Shown here: positions 1-7,288 of the stretch, piece by piece
Layout: the number at the start of each line of letters is the position of its first letter
Position numbering within the stretch: position 1 is the stretch's first letter
NCBI GenBank assembly: GCA_946414115.1
Contig: CAMKNF010000034.1
Coordinates: 1-13,986, forward strand
Length of the DNA: 13,986 bases
Direction of reading: 5' to 3'
DNA from: an uncultured Ruminococcus sp.
GTDB lineage: Bacteria; Bacillota; Clostridia; Oscillospirales; Acutalibacteraceae
Program-made: the position numbers and the translations under genes
Notes under the pieces: generated by a model
Told to the model about the DNA's origin: nothing
Seen by the model: the letters and a program-made list of their open reading frames with translations, nothing else
The model's database searches: none

Positions 1-60
1 ATTAATTCGGGCACCAAGCTTTTGAATTATTTGAACCTATCCACTCGACCGCAATCCCTA

Positions 61-84
61 ATTCCGCATTCCGAATTCCGCATT
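61..84. repeat. Heptanucleotide tandem repeat, about 3.4 copies
   Basis: Three consecutive 7-bp units (ATTCCGC, ATTCCGA, ATTCCGC) plus a partial ATT occupy this intergenic stretch. The preceding seven bases (ATCCCTA, 54-60) look like a fourth, degenerate unit. No function is evident; it lies beyond the terminator of the minus-strand transporter operon. Nothing else is recognisable in 1-154. Confidence 0.75.
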
Positions 85-154
85 AAATTATAGTTTATCA
101 AAAAATATAACTATATAATTTTATACCGTAAGTCCGATATTGTCAATAAAATAA

Positions 155-182
155 CGGCTCAAAGTATTAAAACTCTGAGCCG
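155..182 (-). terminator. Rho-independent terminator of the amino-acid ABC transporter operon
   Basis: An 11-bp stem with one wobble/mismatch position (arms CGGCTCAAAGT and ACTCTGAGCCG) has a short A/T loop. Read on the minus strand it starts a few bases after the ATPase stop codon and is followed by a T-rich tract (TTATTTTATT). It fits as the end of the 2537-to-188 transcript. Confidence 0.75.
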
Positions 183-187
183 AAAAA

Positions 188-997
188 TTATTTTGCATAT
201 TGATTGAATCTTGATAAGAACGCCTGCGTTCTCGGATTCTGCGGGTTGCCGATAACCTGCTCGGGAGTGCCCTCCTCTGCAATTACTCCGTCAGCCATAA
301 AGATGATTTTGTCCGCTACGTCACGTGCAAATTCAATCTCGTGAGTAACAACAATCATCGTGCTGTCGGAGGATTTAAGTCCTCTGATTACGTTGAGCAC
401 CTCACCCGTAAGCTCGGGGTCAAGAGCCGAGGTAGGCTCGTCAAAGCAGAGTACGTCGGGATTCAGCGCAAGTGCCCTTGCAATTGCAACACGCTGCTGC
501 TGACCTCCGCTTAAATTGCAGGGATAGGCGTCCTTCTTTTCGGAAAGACCTACCTTATCAAGCAGTGAAAGCGCATTTGTTTCGATAAGCTCCTGCGCTT
601 CCTTATAGGTTTTTGCGCCCATAAATTCTCCGCTCTTTTTTATCTGCTCCTTTGCAAGCATCTTCGGAGCGAGTGTGATATTTTCAATCACCCTGTACTG
701 TGGAAAAAGATTAAAAGACTGAAAAACAAGTCCGAAATGAAGTCTGTTTTTTCTGATTTCAGCGTCGCTTGTTTTTGCTTTATTGCCGCAGTCGAGCAGA
801 ACGCTGTCGTTTACCGTGATTTTTCCGCTTTGCGGTGTTTCGAGAAAGTTAAGACATCTCAAAAGCGTTGTCTTGCCCGAACCCGAAGAACCGATAATCG
901 CAAGAACCTCGCCCTTTTCAAGCGAGAAGCTTATGTCCTTTAAAACCTGAGTTTTGCCAAAGCTTTTCTGTATATTTTCAACCTTTAAAAGCGACAT
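188..997 (-). CDS. Polar amino-acid ABC transporter, ATP-binding protein (GlnQ/HisP family)
   Basis: This is the cytoplasmic ATPase subunit that powers uptake of a polar amino acid through the permease encoded just upstream. The 269-residue product shows Walker A (GSSGSGKT, residues 36-43), a Q-loop (VFQSFNLFP, around 91-99), the ABC signature LSGGQQQ (162-168), Walker B ending in the catalytic Glu (LCFDEP, 183-188), a D-loop (SALDPE) and the switch His in VTHE. It is some 15-20 residues longer than typical family members; the extra residues lie in a charged helical segment between LAPKML and LLDKVGL (about 113-145), apparently an insertion in the helical subdomain. The ATG is preceded by a strong AAGGAGG-type site that overlaps the permease stop codon, so the two genes are probably translationally coupled. 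The family is certain; the exact amino acid is not readable from sequence. Confidence 0.95.
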   Translation of the reverse strand: MSLLKVENIQKSFGKTQVLKDISFSLEKGEVLAIIGSSGSGKTTLLRCLNFLETPQSGKITVNDSVLLDCGNKAKTSDAEIRKNRLHFGLVFQSFNLFPQYRVIENITLAPKMLAKEQIKKSGEFMGAKTYKEAQELIETNALSLLDKVGLSEKKDAYPCNLSGGQQQRVAIARALALNPDVLCFDEPTSALDPELTGEVLNVIRGLKSSDSTMIVVTHEIEFARDVADKIIFMADGVIAEEGTPEQVIGNPQNPRTQAFLSRFNQYAK

Positions 998-1009
998 ATC
1001 CGTTCCTCC

Positions 1010-1660
1010 TTAACCCTTGTAGTAATCGAGCTTTTTCTCGATAAACGAGAAGAGAAGCGTCAGTATTCCGCAGAAAGCAAGGAAGAACACAGCCGAGTAG
1101 AACAGCGGCCAGATAAGACCTTCCATTGAAAAATCCTTTGCGTTCATCAGTATTTCGGGAATTGCAATTACGCTTGCAAGCGAGGTGTCCTTGACGAGAG
1201 TAATAATCTCGTTGCCAATTGGAGCTGTGATTCGCTTTACAACCTGCATAAGCACGACCTTGAAGAAAATCTGCGTTTTCTTCATTCCGAGCACCTGTCC
1301 TGCCTCGTACTGTCCCTTTGGAATCGACTCGATTCCGCCACGGTAAATTTCCGAAAAATACGCCGCATAGTTGATTACAAACGCAATCAGCGCCGCCTGC
1401 ATTCTCGGAAAGTTAAAGCCGCCGTTTGATACAAGCGGTGGAATGTAGAACACCACAAAAAGCTGGAGCATAAGCGGAGTTCCTCTGATAACCCACACGA
1501 ACGCCTTTGTAAGCCATTTAAGCGGCTTGAACTTTGACATTGAGCCCATAGAAACTATAAGTCCCAGCGGAAGGGCAAGCAGAAGTGTAATTGCAAATAT
1601 AAAGCAGTTCTCACCAAAGCCCTTGAAGAGCTGTTGAGTGACATTGATAAATTCGTTCAT
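1010..1660 (-). CDS. Polar amino-acid ABC transporter, permease (HisM/GlnP family)
   Basis: This is the inner-membrane channel subunit of the importer, probably acting as a homodimer because only one permease gene is present. The 216-residue protein has about five hydrophobic segments. It carries the family hallmark RGTPLMLQL after the second membrane segment, and the conserved cytoplasmic EAA loop that docks on the ATPase (EAGQVLGMKKTQIFFKVV, about residues 118-135). The preceding SEIYRGGIESIP is also typical of the HisMQ/GlnP group. The gene lies between the binding-protein gene (22-bp gap) and the ATPase gene (12-bp gap). Its own ribosome site is weak (GGGAT close to the ATG), so translation may rely on coupling. 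Length and topology are normal for the family. Confidence 0.95.
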   Translation of the reverse strand: MNEFINVTQQLFKGFGENCFIFAITLLLALPLGLIVSMGSMSKFKPLKWLTKAFVWVIRGTPLMLQLFVVFYIPPLVSNGGFNFPRMQAALIAFVINYAAYFSEIYRGGIESIPKGQYEAGQVLGMKKTQIFFKVVLMQVVKRITAPIGNEIITLVKDTSLASVIAIPEILMNAKDFSMEGLIWPLFYSAVFFLAFCGILTLLFSFIEKKLDYYKG

Positions 1661-1682
1661 TATCCCAAATCCGTTCCGTCGC

Positions 1683-2537
1683 TTACTTTGCTTTTACAAG
1701 AAGAAGGTCCTGAAGGTTGTACTTCTTTGCAATTTCCTCAAGCTTGCCGTCGTCTGCAACAGCCTGAATAGCGTCGTTGATTTTCTGTAAGGTTTCAGTG
1801 TCGCCCTTGCGAACAGCAATACCGTACTGTTCCTTTGCAAAGTCCTTGCCCTCAACAACCTTGAGGTCAGCGTAGTCTGTACCGTCTGCAATTGTGCCGA
1901 TTGACATTACATAGTCGATGATTGCAATGTCAGCTGTGCCCGATTTAACCTCAAGAAGTGCCTTTGCCTGTGAGTCAACAGAAACGTAGTTAGCTTCCTT
2001 GAAGAACTCGTCGCCCTTTGCAACGTCCTCACCGGCTGACTTCTTCTCTGCAACAACCGTTGCACCCTTAACAGCCTCTGCTGTTGTGAACTTGTCGGCA
2101 TTTTCAGCCTTTGTCACCATAACCTGCTTGTTCTCCATATAGGGAGTGGAGATGCCCATATTTTCCTGTCTTTCGTCTGTGATTGTAAGACCGTTCCAGA
2201 TGCAGTCAATAGTCTTTGCATTAAGCTCAACTTCCTTTGAATCCCAGTCAATTTTCTGGAAGTTAGCCTTTACGCCGAGCTTTTCGCAAACGCTCTGTGC
2301 AAACTCTGTTTCAAAGCCTGTCAGCTCGCCGTTTTCGTCCTTGTAGTTCATCGGCTCAAAGTATGTAATACCGATAACAAGGTCACCCTTGTCTGCAATG
2401 TAGCTCCAGTCGCTCGTTGCGCTCTGTGAGCTTGAATTGTCCTTTGATGCTTCAGAGCTTGATGACTGTCCGCCGCAGCCTGTAAGAGCTGTAACAGCCA
2501 TAAGTGCTGAAAGAATGAATGCAGTAAGTTTTTTCAT
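1683..2537 (-). CDS. Amino-acid ABC transporter substrate-binding lipoprotein (SBP_bac_3 family)
   Basis: This is an extracellular solute receptor, lipid-anchored to the membrane, that delivers a polar amino acid to the permease. I chose the ATG at 2537 (284 residues) rather than the in-frame start ten codons upstream because it sits behind a clear GGAGGAG ribosome site and begins a classical lipoprotein signal: MKKL, a hydrophobic core, then the lipobox LTGC with Cys21. A Ser-rich linker (about 24-42) leads into the binding domain. That domain shows GITYFEPMNYKDENGELTGFE at its start, NGLTITDER (the Arg normally contacts the ligand carboxylate), and VDSQAKALLEVKSGTADIAIID in lobe 2. As the first gene of the operon it is transcribed from an extended -10 promoter about 30 bp upstream. 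Ligand identity cannot be decided from sequence alone. Confidence 0.95.
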   Translation of the reverse strand: MKKLTAFILSALMAVTALTGCGGQSSSSEASKDNSSSQSATSDWSYIADKGDLVIGITYFEPMNYKDENGELTGFETEFAQSVCEKLGVKANFQKIDWDSKEVELNAKTIDCIWNGLTITDERQENMGISTPYMENKQVMVTKAENADKFTTAEAVKGATVVAEKKSAGEDVAKGDEFFKEANYVSVDSQAKALLEVKSGTADIAIIDYVMSIGTIADGTDYADLKVVEGKDFAKEQYGIAVRKGDTETLQKINDAIQAVADDGKLEEIAKKYNLQDLLLVKAK

Positions 2538-2568
2538 TAAAATCTCCTCCAATAAAAAGAATAACACT

Positions 2569-2598
2569 ATTATAACATTATCACGTTAGCAAAGTAAA
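2569..2598 (-). promoter_or_regulatory. Sigma-A-type promoter for the ABC transporter operon (extended -10)
   Basis: On the minus strand a perfect TATAAT (2569-2574) carries an upstream TG in the extended -10 arrangement (TGTTATAAT). An imperfect -35 (TTTACT, 2593-2598) lies 18 bp away. The predicted start of transcription leaves a leader of only about 25 nt before the ATG at 2537. Confidence 0.65.
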
Positions 2599-2651
2599 GT
2601 GTTTTTTGTTACAAAATAAATAATATTACCGAAAAATATTGTAAATAGTCC

Positions 2652-2681
2652 TTGATAAATTATAATCCGATATGATAAAAT
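2652..2681 (+). promoter_or_regulatory. Sigma-A-type promoter for the alkaline phosphatase gene
   Basis: TTGATA (2652-2657), an 18-bp spacer and TAAAAT (2676-2681) with an extended TG (TGATAAAAT) face the phosphatase gene. A second possible -10 (TATAAT, 2661-2666) lies within the spacer. The 199-bp divergent region is very A+T rich. I saw no clear Pho-box direct repeat. Confidence 0.55.
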
Positions 2682-2736
2682 ATATATATTATTTGGAAAT
2701 CTGTAGTTAATAATTTATTTAAAAAGAGGTATTTAT

Positions 2737-3948
2737 ATGAAAAAACTACTTTCTGTATTGCTTGCTTTGACAATGGTGTGCTCGTTTGCGGCCTGCTCGT
2801 CGTCAAACAGCAGTCAGACAACAGACACAACTTCAGCTTCGCAGTCAGAAACCTCCGCTGAATCTGTCAGCACCGAGGAAAACAAGGAAAAGCTCGAATG
2901 GGTTGATTACGCCGAATACAATCTTGAAGAGGATGTTCCTGCAAAGAACGTAATCCTTATGATTGGCGACGGAATGGGAAAGAATATTATCAAGGCGTCC
3001 GAGGTTGTTAAGGGTGATAAGCTTGTAATGAGCGGAATGAAGCATAGAACAGACGTTACTACATATTCACAGTCGGTAACAAGCGGCTATAAAGAGTTTA
3101 CCGACAGCGCCGCTTCGGCAACTGCTATGAGTACTGGAGTTAAAACTCTCAACGGCTGTATCGGTGTCGACCCCGACGGAAACAAGCTTGAAACAATCTG
3201 TGAGTATGCACAGTCGCTTGATATGGAAACAGGACTTGTTGCAAGACAGGTTGTAAGCCACGCAACGCCTGCCGGAATGGTTGCTCACAACAGCTCAAGA
3301 GATAACTATCCCCAGATTCTGCGTGAAATGGTAAATGCAAATGTCAACGTAATGTTTGGCGGCGGCTCACAGTACTATACAAATCAGAAGGTTAAGCAGA
3401 CAATCGAGGACAACAATTATAAGTACATCACCAAGGCTGATGAGCTTGACGCACTTAATGCTGACGACGACAAGGTGCTCGGAATGTTTGCTTATGACAA
3501 TATGGGTGCTCCCGATATGGCTCCGTCACTTATGCGAATGACCTCAAAGGCTCTTGATATGCTCGACAACGACAACGGATTTTTCCTTATGGTCGAGGGA
3601 AGTAATATTGATACATACGAAAGCAAATGCGATATGGAAACAACTCTTGGTCAGATGCAGGACTTTGACAAGGCAGTTGATTTTGTTCTCAAGTGGGCAG
3701 AGGAGCACCCCGGAACGCTTGTAATTGTAACAGCTGATCACGAAACAGGCGGCGTAACGCTCCCGGACAATCCCACGCCAGAGGATATTAACGACGACTG
3801 TTTTACCTCCGACGGTGAGCATACCAACGCAAACGTATGGCTCTTTGCAAGCGGAGCACAATCAAAGGCGCTTTGTGAAAAAGACGTTATCGACAACACC
3901 GACATCGCAAAATATATGCGCAAGGTGCTTGCAGACTCACATAAATAA
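2737..3948 (+). CDS. Alkaline phosphatase family lipoprotein with an altered M1 zinc site
   Basis: This is a surface-anchored phosphomonoesterase of the PhoA family, releasing phosphate from organic esters. The signal ends in a lipobox (FAAC, Cys20), followed by a Ser/Thr-rich linker to about residue 50. Compared with E. coli PhoA I see the metal Asp in IGDGMG (D78, = D51), the nucleophile in TDSAASATA (S124, = S102), ATPAGMVAH with the following SSRD (= T155 and R166), the Mg ligand E287 (= E322), D292 (= D327), D334-H335 (= D369-H370) and H362 (= H412). The expected third M1 zinc ligand (H331, four residues after D327) is Ser296 here (IDTYESKCD). D153 is His, as in many non-enteric enzymes, and K328 is Thr. 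Ribosome site AAGAGG precedes the ATG. The fold is certain; normal two-zinc catalysis is not. Confidence 0.9.
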   Translation: MKKLLSVLLALTMVCSFAACSSSNSSQTTDTTSASQSETSAESVSTEENKEKLEWVDYAEYNLEEDVPAKNVILMIGDGMGKNIIKASEVVKGDKLVMSGMKHRTDVTTYSQSVTSGYKEFTDSAASATAMSTGVKTLNGCIGVDPDGNKLETICEYAQSLDMETGLVARQVVSHATPAGMVAHNSSRDNYPQILREMVNANVNVMFGGGSQYYTNQKVKQTIEDNNYKYITKADELDALNADDDKVLGMFAYDNMGAPDMAPSLMRMTSKALDMLDNDNGFFLMVEGSNIDTYESKCDMETTLGQMQDFDKAVDFVLKWAEEHPGTLVIVTADHETGGVTLPDNPTPEDINDDCFTSDGEHTNANVWLFASGAQSKALCEKDVIDNTDIAKYMRKVLADSHK

Positions 3949-3960
3949 TTATATTGCTTT

Positions 3961-4000
3961 TTCGGGCGGCAGTACTATTCTGTTGCCCGAATTTTGTTTT
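3961..4000 (+). terminator. Rho-independent terminator after the alkaline phosphatase gene
   Basis: A 12-bp stem (TTCGGGCGGCAG / CTGTTGCCCGAA, two G-U wobbles) with a 7-nt loop is followed by TTTTGTTTT. It begins 12 bp after the stop codon. Confidence 0.85.
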
Positions 4001-4017
4001 GTGTTACAGGGAGAAAA

Positions 4018-4516
4018 ATGAAACTCAATTTTATAGACAGCGGAAAGGAATTTGACTTTGGAAAAACGTCGCAGGACTATGCAAAATACCGTGACATTTA
4101 CCCGAAGAGTATGTATGACAAGCTGATTTCTTTCGGCATCGGAAGAGAAAACCAAAAAATCCTCGACCTCGGTAGCGGAACGGCTGTTCTGCCCATAAAT
4201 TTATATCATACCGGTGCACATTTTACTTCAACCGACATTTCCGAAAATCAGATTGCATACGACAGAAAACAGATTCAATAATGATACGATTTATTCATAC
4301 GACGTTACGCTGAATTTTACAAAGGATCAGTGGCTCGGAAGAGTGAAAAGCTGTCGTGGTGTTGGTGCAAGTCTTTCACCGCAAAAGCTGAAAGAGTTTG
4401 AGGAAGAATACAAGTCAATTCTTGCGAAATATCCCGATGATATTCTTAATTTAAAACATCAGATACATATTGAAATTTACCGCTCAATAAAACATAATAA
4501 GACAAAATCGGAATGA
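4018..4516 (+). pseudogene. Decayed class I SAM-dependent methyltransferase (internal deletion plus frameshift)
   Basis: Two pieces of one methyltransferase lie back to back in different frames. The first (4018-4281, 87 codons, ribosome site AGGGAG) has a typical N-terminus with KTSQDYAKYRDIYP and the SAM-binding motif LDLGSGTAV (residues 49-57), then a second-strand region (TSTDISENQIA). It stops at TAA 4279-4281. The second, in the next frame from about 4283 to 4516, reads as the C-terminal part: YSYDVTLNFTKDQWLGRVK, then CRGVGASLSPQKLKEFEEEY. Intact members of this family, as I remember them, are roughly 240-260 residues, so about 100 residues of the catalytic core (motif II onward) are absent. 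Motif I is also slightly off (GSGTA rather than GxGTG). There is no promoter of its own after the phosphatase terminator. I infer a non-functional remnant. Confidence 0.8.
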
Positions 4517-4596
4517 TTGACGAAAGGAATTAATCAATCTGCTTCTCTGCAGTAAACAACCGGATTTGCTCGGTTATGGAAAGAGCCGCCTAAACT

Positions 4597-4636
4597 AAAA
4601 AGTGACTGTGCAAAAAAACACAGCCACTTTTCTTTT
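4597..4636. terminator. Bidirectional Rho-independent terminator between convergent genes
   Basis: The stem AAAAGTG-a-CTGTG / CACAG-c-CACTTTT has a single internal mismatch and an A-rich loop. It is flanked by T-runs in both directions: CTTTT on the plus strand, TTTTT on the minus strand. It can end both the methyltransferase-remnant transcript and the dockerin-peptidase transcript, whose stop codon lies at 4653. The rest of 4517-4652 shows nothing else. Confidence 0.8.
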
Positions 4637-4652
4637 GGAATAATATATAGTT

Positions 4653-6635
4653 TTAATTTCCGAATTGTTCCGACACAAGATTAGCTACATAATCTCTGTC
4701 GTACATTCTGTTAGCGGTTAAATAAATATCGGGCGTCAGACCATGGTCAATGTCCATTAAGCTTCCGTTCTTAACTGATACGAGCTGATTGTTTGAGGAA
4801 ATTTGCATAAGCGAGCCTGTTGCGGTAGCAACATATCCTATAACGCAGGCACCGCCGCCGCTTTGCTGTCCCAAAGCAAGAACATTTGCATCATTGTATT
4901 TAATGTTGCAGGGGAAGAGGTTGCCGCAGGAGAATGATAAATCTGATGTGATTAAGGCGATGTTTTTGCCGAGCGCTTTCATTGACTTATCGTTTTCATC
5001 AATTTTTCCGTCTAAATTCAGGTCGCATTCAACAACATTCTGATGAAGTGCGTTTGTAATCGGATTGAGAACGGATATGTTTGACGAACCTAATACGGCA
5101 TAAATTGCATATGCACAGGCAATTGAGTTGCCGCCTGTATTGCACGAAAGGTCAATAACAACATTTTTTACATCGCTGTCCTCATTTTTAAGTTTTTCAA
5201 GTGAATAGCTGAACAGTTCAATCGTGTCGGTAAGATCCGGTTCTTTATTTTCATTGTAATATTCAGCCTTGGATTTTGCTGTAAAGCCATCAAAGGTAAT
5301 AAATACGGTATCTCCACGGCGTTCATAAGGCTCAACCTCGCCGAGAATAGAGCTTCGTATTGCTGTTTTATCAGCAAATCTTTTGTACCTGTCCATATAA
5401 GTTTTGCTGTTTGCAGTCGGTTCATCCATTATGTTGTATTTTCCTCTGTCAAAATATGGGGAACTGCAAACATATGTGCTGTGAAAATCAGCAAAGCACG
5501 CAGTTGAAAGCTGTATATTTGCCTTATCTATTCTGTATACGTTTCCTGACAGATATTCCTTCTTTAAGCCCATTCTGTTTAGGTAACTGTCGAAATCCTT
5601 GATTTTATGAGTGTCTTTAAGACCGTAGCGCAAATCAAGATTAAGACAAAGCTCGTTGTAATTGAATTTTGTCATTTCTTCCGAAAGGGTTTCCTTAGGC
5701 TCAATGGAATAATACAGCTGAGTAAGTTCATTTGATGTATCTAATATTATTCCTTGATTAAAAAAGAATAAATGTTCATCAATTGAAACTAACACATATT
5801 CTGTTTGCGAAATGAAAATATCATTAAATGTTGACAGGGGGATAAAGAGCTTTCCTTTATCCTTAAGCATAGGTATTGAATAGTCCTCAAGACTGATTCT
5901 TATCGGATCACCGCTGTAATAGTGGTCGTAAGGACTTCTTAAAAACATAACAGACTCGTCGGCGGTTGATTTACTTTCGTTATTTTCAATCAAATCCATA
6001 GGCAGACCGTCTTTTTTGGTGATAAAAAGGTCATAATCGCTGAATTCTATGTATTTTTCGGAATAATTAAATTCAGCCGTTAAGTCGTTGCCAATTGTGC
6101 ATATAACAATGTTTCCGTTGTCTGAAGCTTCAACATTAAAGTCAGACTTTTCAAGAAAATCTCTGAAAAAGCTTAAACAGTTATTTACTTCGATAAACGG
6201 AATATCATTGTGCTTTGTAGAATAATAAACCTTTTGGTTTTCTTCCAAAATGCCTTCCATAACAGCAGGCATATATAACTTTGTGGTTTTCTCAACAATG
6301 ATGCCGTCCTCACCTTCGTCAACCGGCTGTCCGATTGATGATTCAGCAGTATATCCCGAAAGATATTTCTGAATCTGTGTAACGGAATTGATATTGATTT
6401 CGGTGTTGTCCACATTTGCGGCAACCTCTTGTCTTATGCCGAAGTCGGCACTTTCTGCAAGATACTTCTGAATTTCAGTTGCGTCTGCAACGGATACCGC
6501 TCCGTCAAGATTAGCGTCGCCCAGAATCAGCGGAGTTTCTTCAGCCGCAGAAACAGTCAGAGCGCTTATCGTAGAAGTTAATAATGCGGCAGATAAAAAT
6601 ACTGCGCATATTTTTTTGACTGATAGCATTTTCAT
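4653..6635 (-). CDS. Secreted dockerin-containing S41 (tricorn/C-terminal-processing-like) peptidase
   Basis: The 660-residue exported protein begins with a signal peptide (residues 1-30, cleavage near VSA-A). A type I dockerin follows (about 36-95): repeat 1 has a good calcium loop (GDANLDGAVSVADATEIQKYL), whereas repeat 2 (ANVDNTEININ, then TQIQKYL) has lost most calcium ligands and is one residue short. Residues about 100-450 are a large unassigned region. The C-terminal third is S41-like: VVIDLSCNTGGNS, an inserted EF-hand-type loop DLNLDGKIDEND (538-549), the nucleophile region LSFSCGNLFP (candidate Ser569), GQQSGGGACVIG, and HGLTPDIYL near the end. The GQQSGGG segment resembles the tricorn-type subfamily rather than the Lys-bearing CtpA type. 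I infer attachment to a cohesin scaffold and cleavage of proteins or peptides outside the cell. The substrate is unknown. It is monocistronic, with its own promoter. Confidence 0.85.
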   Translation of the reverse strand: MKMLSVKKICAVFLSAALLTSTISALTVSAAEETPLILGDANLDGAVSVADATEIQKYLAESADFGIRQEVAANVDNTEININSVTQIQKYLSGYTAESSIGQPVDEGEDGIIVEKTTKLYMPAVMEGILEENQKVYYSTKHNDIPFIEVNNCLSFFRDFLEKSDFNVEASDNGNIVICTIGNDLTAEFNYSEKYIEFSDYDLFITKKDGLPMDLIENNESKSTADESVMFLRSPYDHYYSGDPIRISLEDYSIPMLKDKGKLFIPLSTFNDIFISQTEYVLVSIDEHLFFFNQGIILDTSNELTQLYYSIEPKETLSEEMTKFNYNELCLNLDLRYGLKDTHKIKDFDSYLNRMGLKKEYLSGNVYRIDKANIQLSTACFADFHSTYVCSSPYFDRGKYNIMDEPTANSKTYMDRYKRFADKTAIRSSILGEVEPYERRGDTVFITFDGFTAKSKAEYYNENKEPDLTDTIELFSYSLEKLKNEDSDVKNVVIDLSCNTGGNSIACAYAIYAVLGSSNISVLNPITNALHQNVVECDLNLDGKIDENDKSMKALGKNIALITSDLSFSCGNLFPCNIKYNDANVLALGQQSGGGACVIGYVATATGSLMQISSNNQLVSVKNGSLMDIDHGLTPDIYLTANRMYDRDYVANLVSEQFGN

Positions 6636-6661
6636 TGGAATTCCTCACTTTCCAAAATTTG

Positions 6662-6688
6662 ATTACATAATAACATAAGTATTGTCAA
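6662..6688 (-). promoter_or_regulatory. Putative promoter of the dockerin-peptidase gene
   Basis: On the minus strand a perfect TTGACA (6683-6688) is followed 15 bp later by TGTAAT (6662-6667, five of six matches to TATAAT). A GTGAGGAA ribosome site then precedes the ATG at 6635. The spacer is shorter than ideal, so the -10 assignment is uncertain. Confidence 0.5.
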
Positions 6689-6751
6689 AAATCAACATTA
6701 ATTTAGCAATTAAACAGATAAATATATTCATTTTTAAAAAAATATGCATAG

Positions 6752-6776
6752 AAAAAACCACCCGATTTACGGGTGG
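6752..6776 (-). terminator. Rho-independent terminator of the ylxM-ffh-rpsP-khpA operon
   Basis: A perfect 7-bp G+C-rich stem (CCACCCG / CGGGTGG) with a 5-nt loop is followed on the minus strand by TTTTTTC. It starts 6 bp after the khpA stop codon and closes the operon directly after khpA. Confidence 0.92.
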
Positions 6777-6782
6777 CCACTA

Positions 6783-7016
6783 TCAGTCGATTTCAACCAT
6801 AATCTTTTCATCACTGCGGATTGCCGCACTGCGGGCAATTGTGCGGATAGCCTTGGCAATTCTGCCCTGCTTGCCGATGATTCTGCCCATATCGCTCTCT
6901 GCAACGTGAATGTGATAAACGGTTGTGCCGTCCTCTGTCGGTGCGTCAGCTTCAACGTTTACCGAATCGGGGTCGTCAACAAGACCTTTTGCGATTATAG
7001 CAAGTAATTCCTGCAT
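6783..7016 (-). CDS. khpA: KH-domain RNA-binding protein KhpA (YlqC family)
   Basis: This is a small cytoplasmic RNA-binding protein of 77 residues made of a single KH domain. It shows the GxxG nucleic-acid-binding loop in GRIIGKQGRIAKAI (GKQG at 48-51), preceded by VYHIHVAESD. Members of this family (KhpA, formerly YlqC) bind RNA broadly and, in several Firmicutes, pair with the KhpB/Jag protein and influence cell-wall synthesis and division; that role is family knowledge, not visible here. It follows rpsP by 26 bp with its own site (AGGAAAGGA), the order usual in Firmicutes. The gene commonly next in line (rimM, then trmD) is absent, because a strong terminator ends the operon here. Confidence 0.93.
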   Translation of the reverse strand: MQELLAIIAKGLVDDPDSVNVEADAPTEDGTTVYHIHVAESDMGRIIGKQGRIAKAIRTIARSAAIRSDEKIMVEID

Positions 7017-7042
7017 AATATAAGTCCTTTCCTGCTTCGCAA

Positions 7043-7288
7043 TTATTCAATTACGCCGTTCTTCTTAAGAAGTGCCTTTACTGTGTCTGTGGGCTGTGCG
7101 CCGTTAGCAATCCACTTCTTAACAGCCTCCTGATCTACCTTGAACTCGCTGGGGTTCTTGAGAATGTCGTATGTGCCGATTTCCTCAATGAAACGTCCGT
7201 TTCTGGGGTATCTGGAGTCTGCAACTACTACTCTGTAGAAAGGAGCCTTCTTTGAGCCCATTCTTCTGAGTCTGATTTTTACTGCCAT
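7043..7288 (-). CDS. rpsP: 30S ribosomal protein S16
   Basis: S16 is a small primary-assembly protein of the 30S subunit that binds the 5' domain of 16S rRNA. The 81-residue product opens with the diagnostic MAVKIRLRRMGSKKAPFYRV, followed by VVADSRYPRNGRFIEEIGTY and, near the end, NGAQPTDTVKALLKK. I start it at the ATG at 7288, because GAGGTG lies six bases upstream. An in-frame GTG three codons earlier lies within that ribosome site and would add an unusual MKI extension. It lies between ffh and khpA, as in many Firmicutes. A hairpin in the gap from ffh may modulate the relative expression of the two genes. Confidence 0.97.
   Translation of the reverse strand: MAVKIRLRRMGSKKAPFYRVVVADSRYPRNGRFIEEIGTYDILKNPSEFKVDQEAVKKWIANGAQPTDTVKALLKKNGVIE

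Noticed and set aside
2537..2567. Longer start for the binding lipoprotein
   Set aside because: It would place ten residues before the lipoprotein signal, and its start lies upstream of the GGAGGAG site that fits the ATG at 2537.
3994..4017. Upstream in-frame ATG (3994) as the methyltransferase start
   Set aside because: It overlaps the U-tract of the phosphatase terminator and lacks a ribosome site; AGGGAG supports the ATG at 4018.
4256..4303. Eight-base direct repeat CATACGAC as the scar of the methyltransferase deletion
   Set aside because: Both copies survive 40 bp apart, and one lies in retained C-terminal sequence. A slippage deletion would leave one copy at the join.
4830..4900. Missing Lys of the CtpA-type catalytic dyad as evidence of a dead peptidase
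   Set aside because: The GQQSGGG segment matches tricorn-type S41 members, which use a different residue set, so absence of Lys is not evidence of inactivity.
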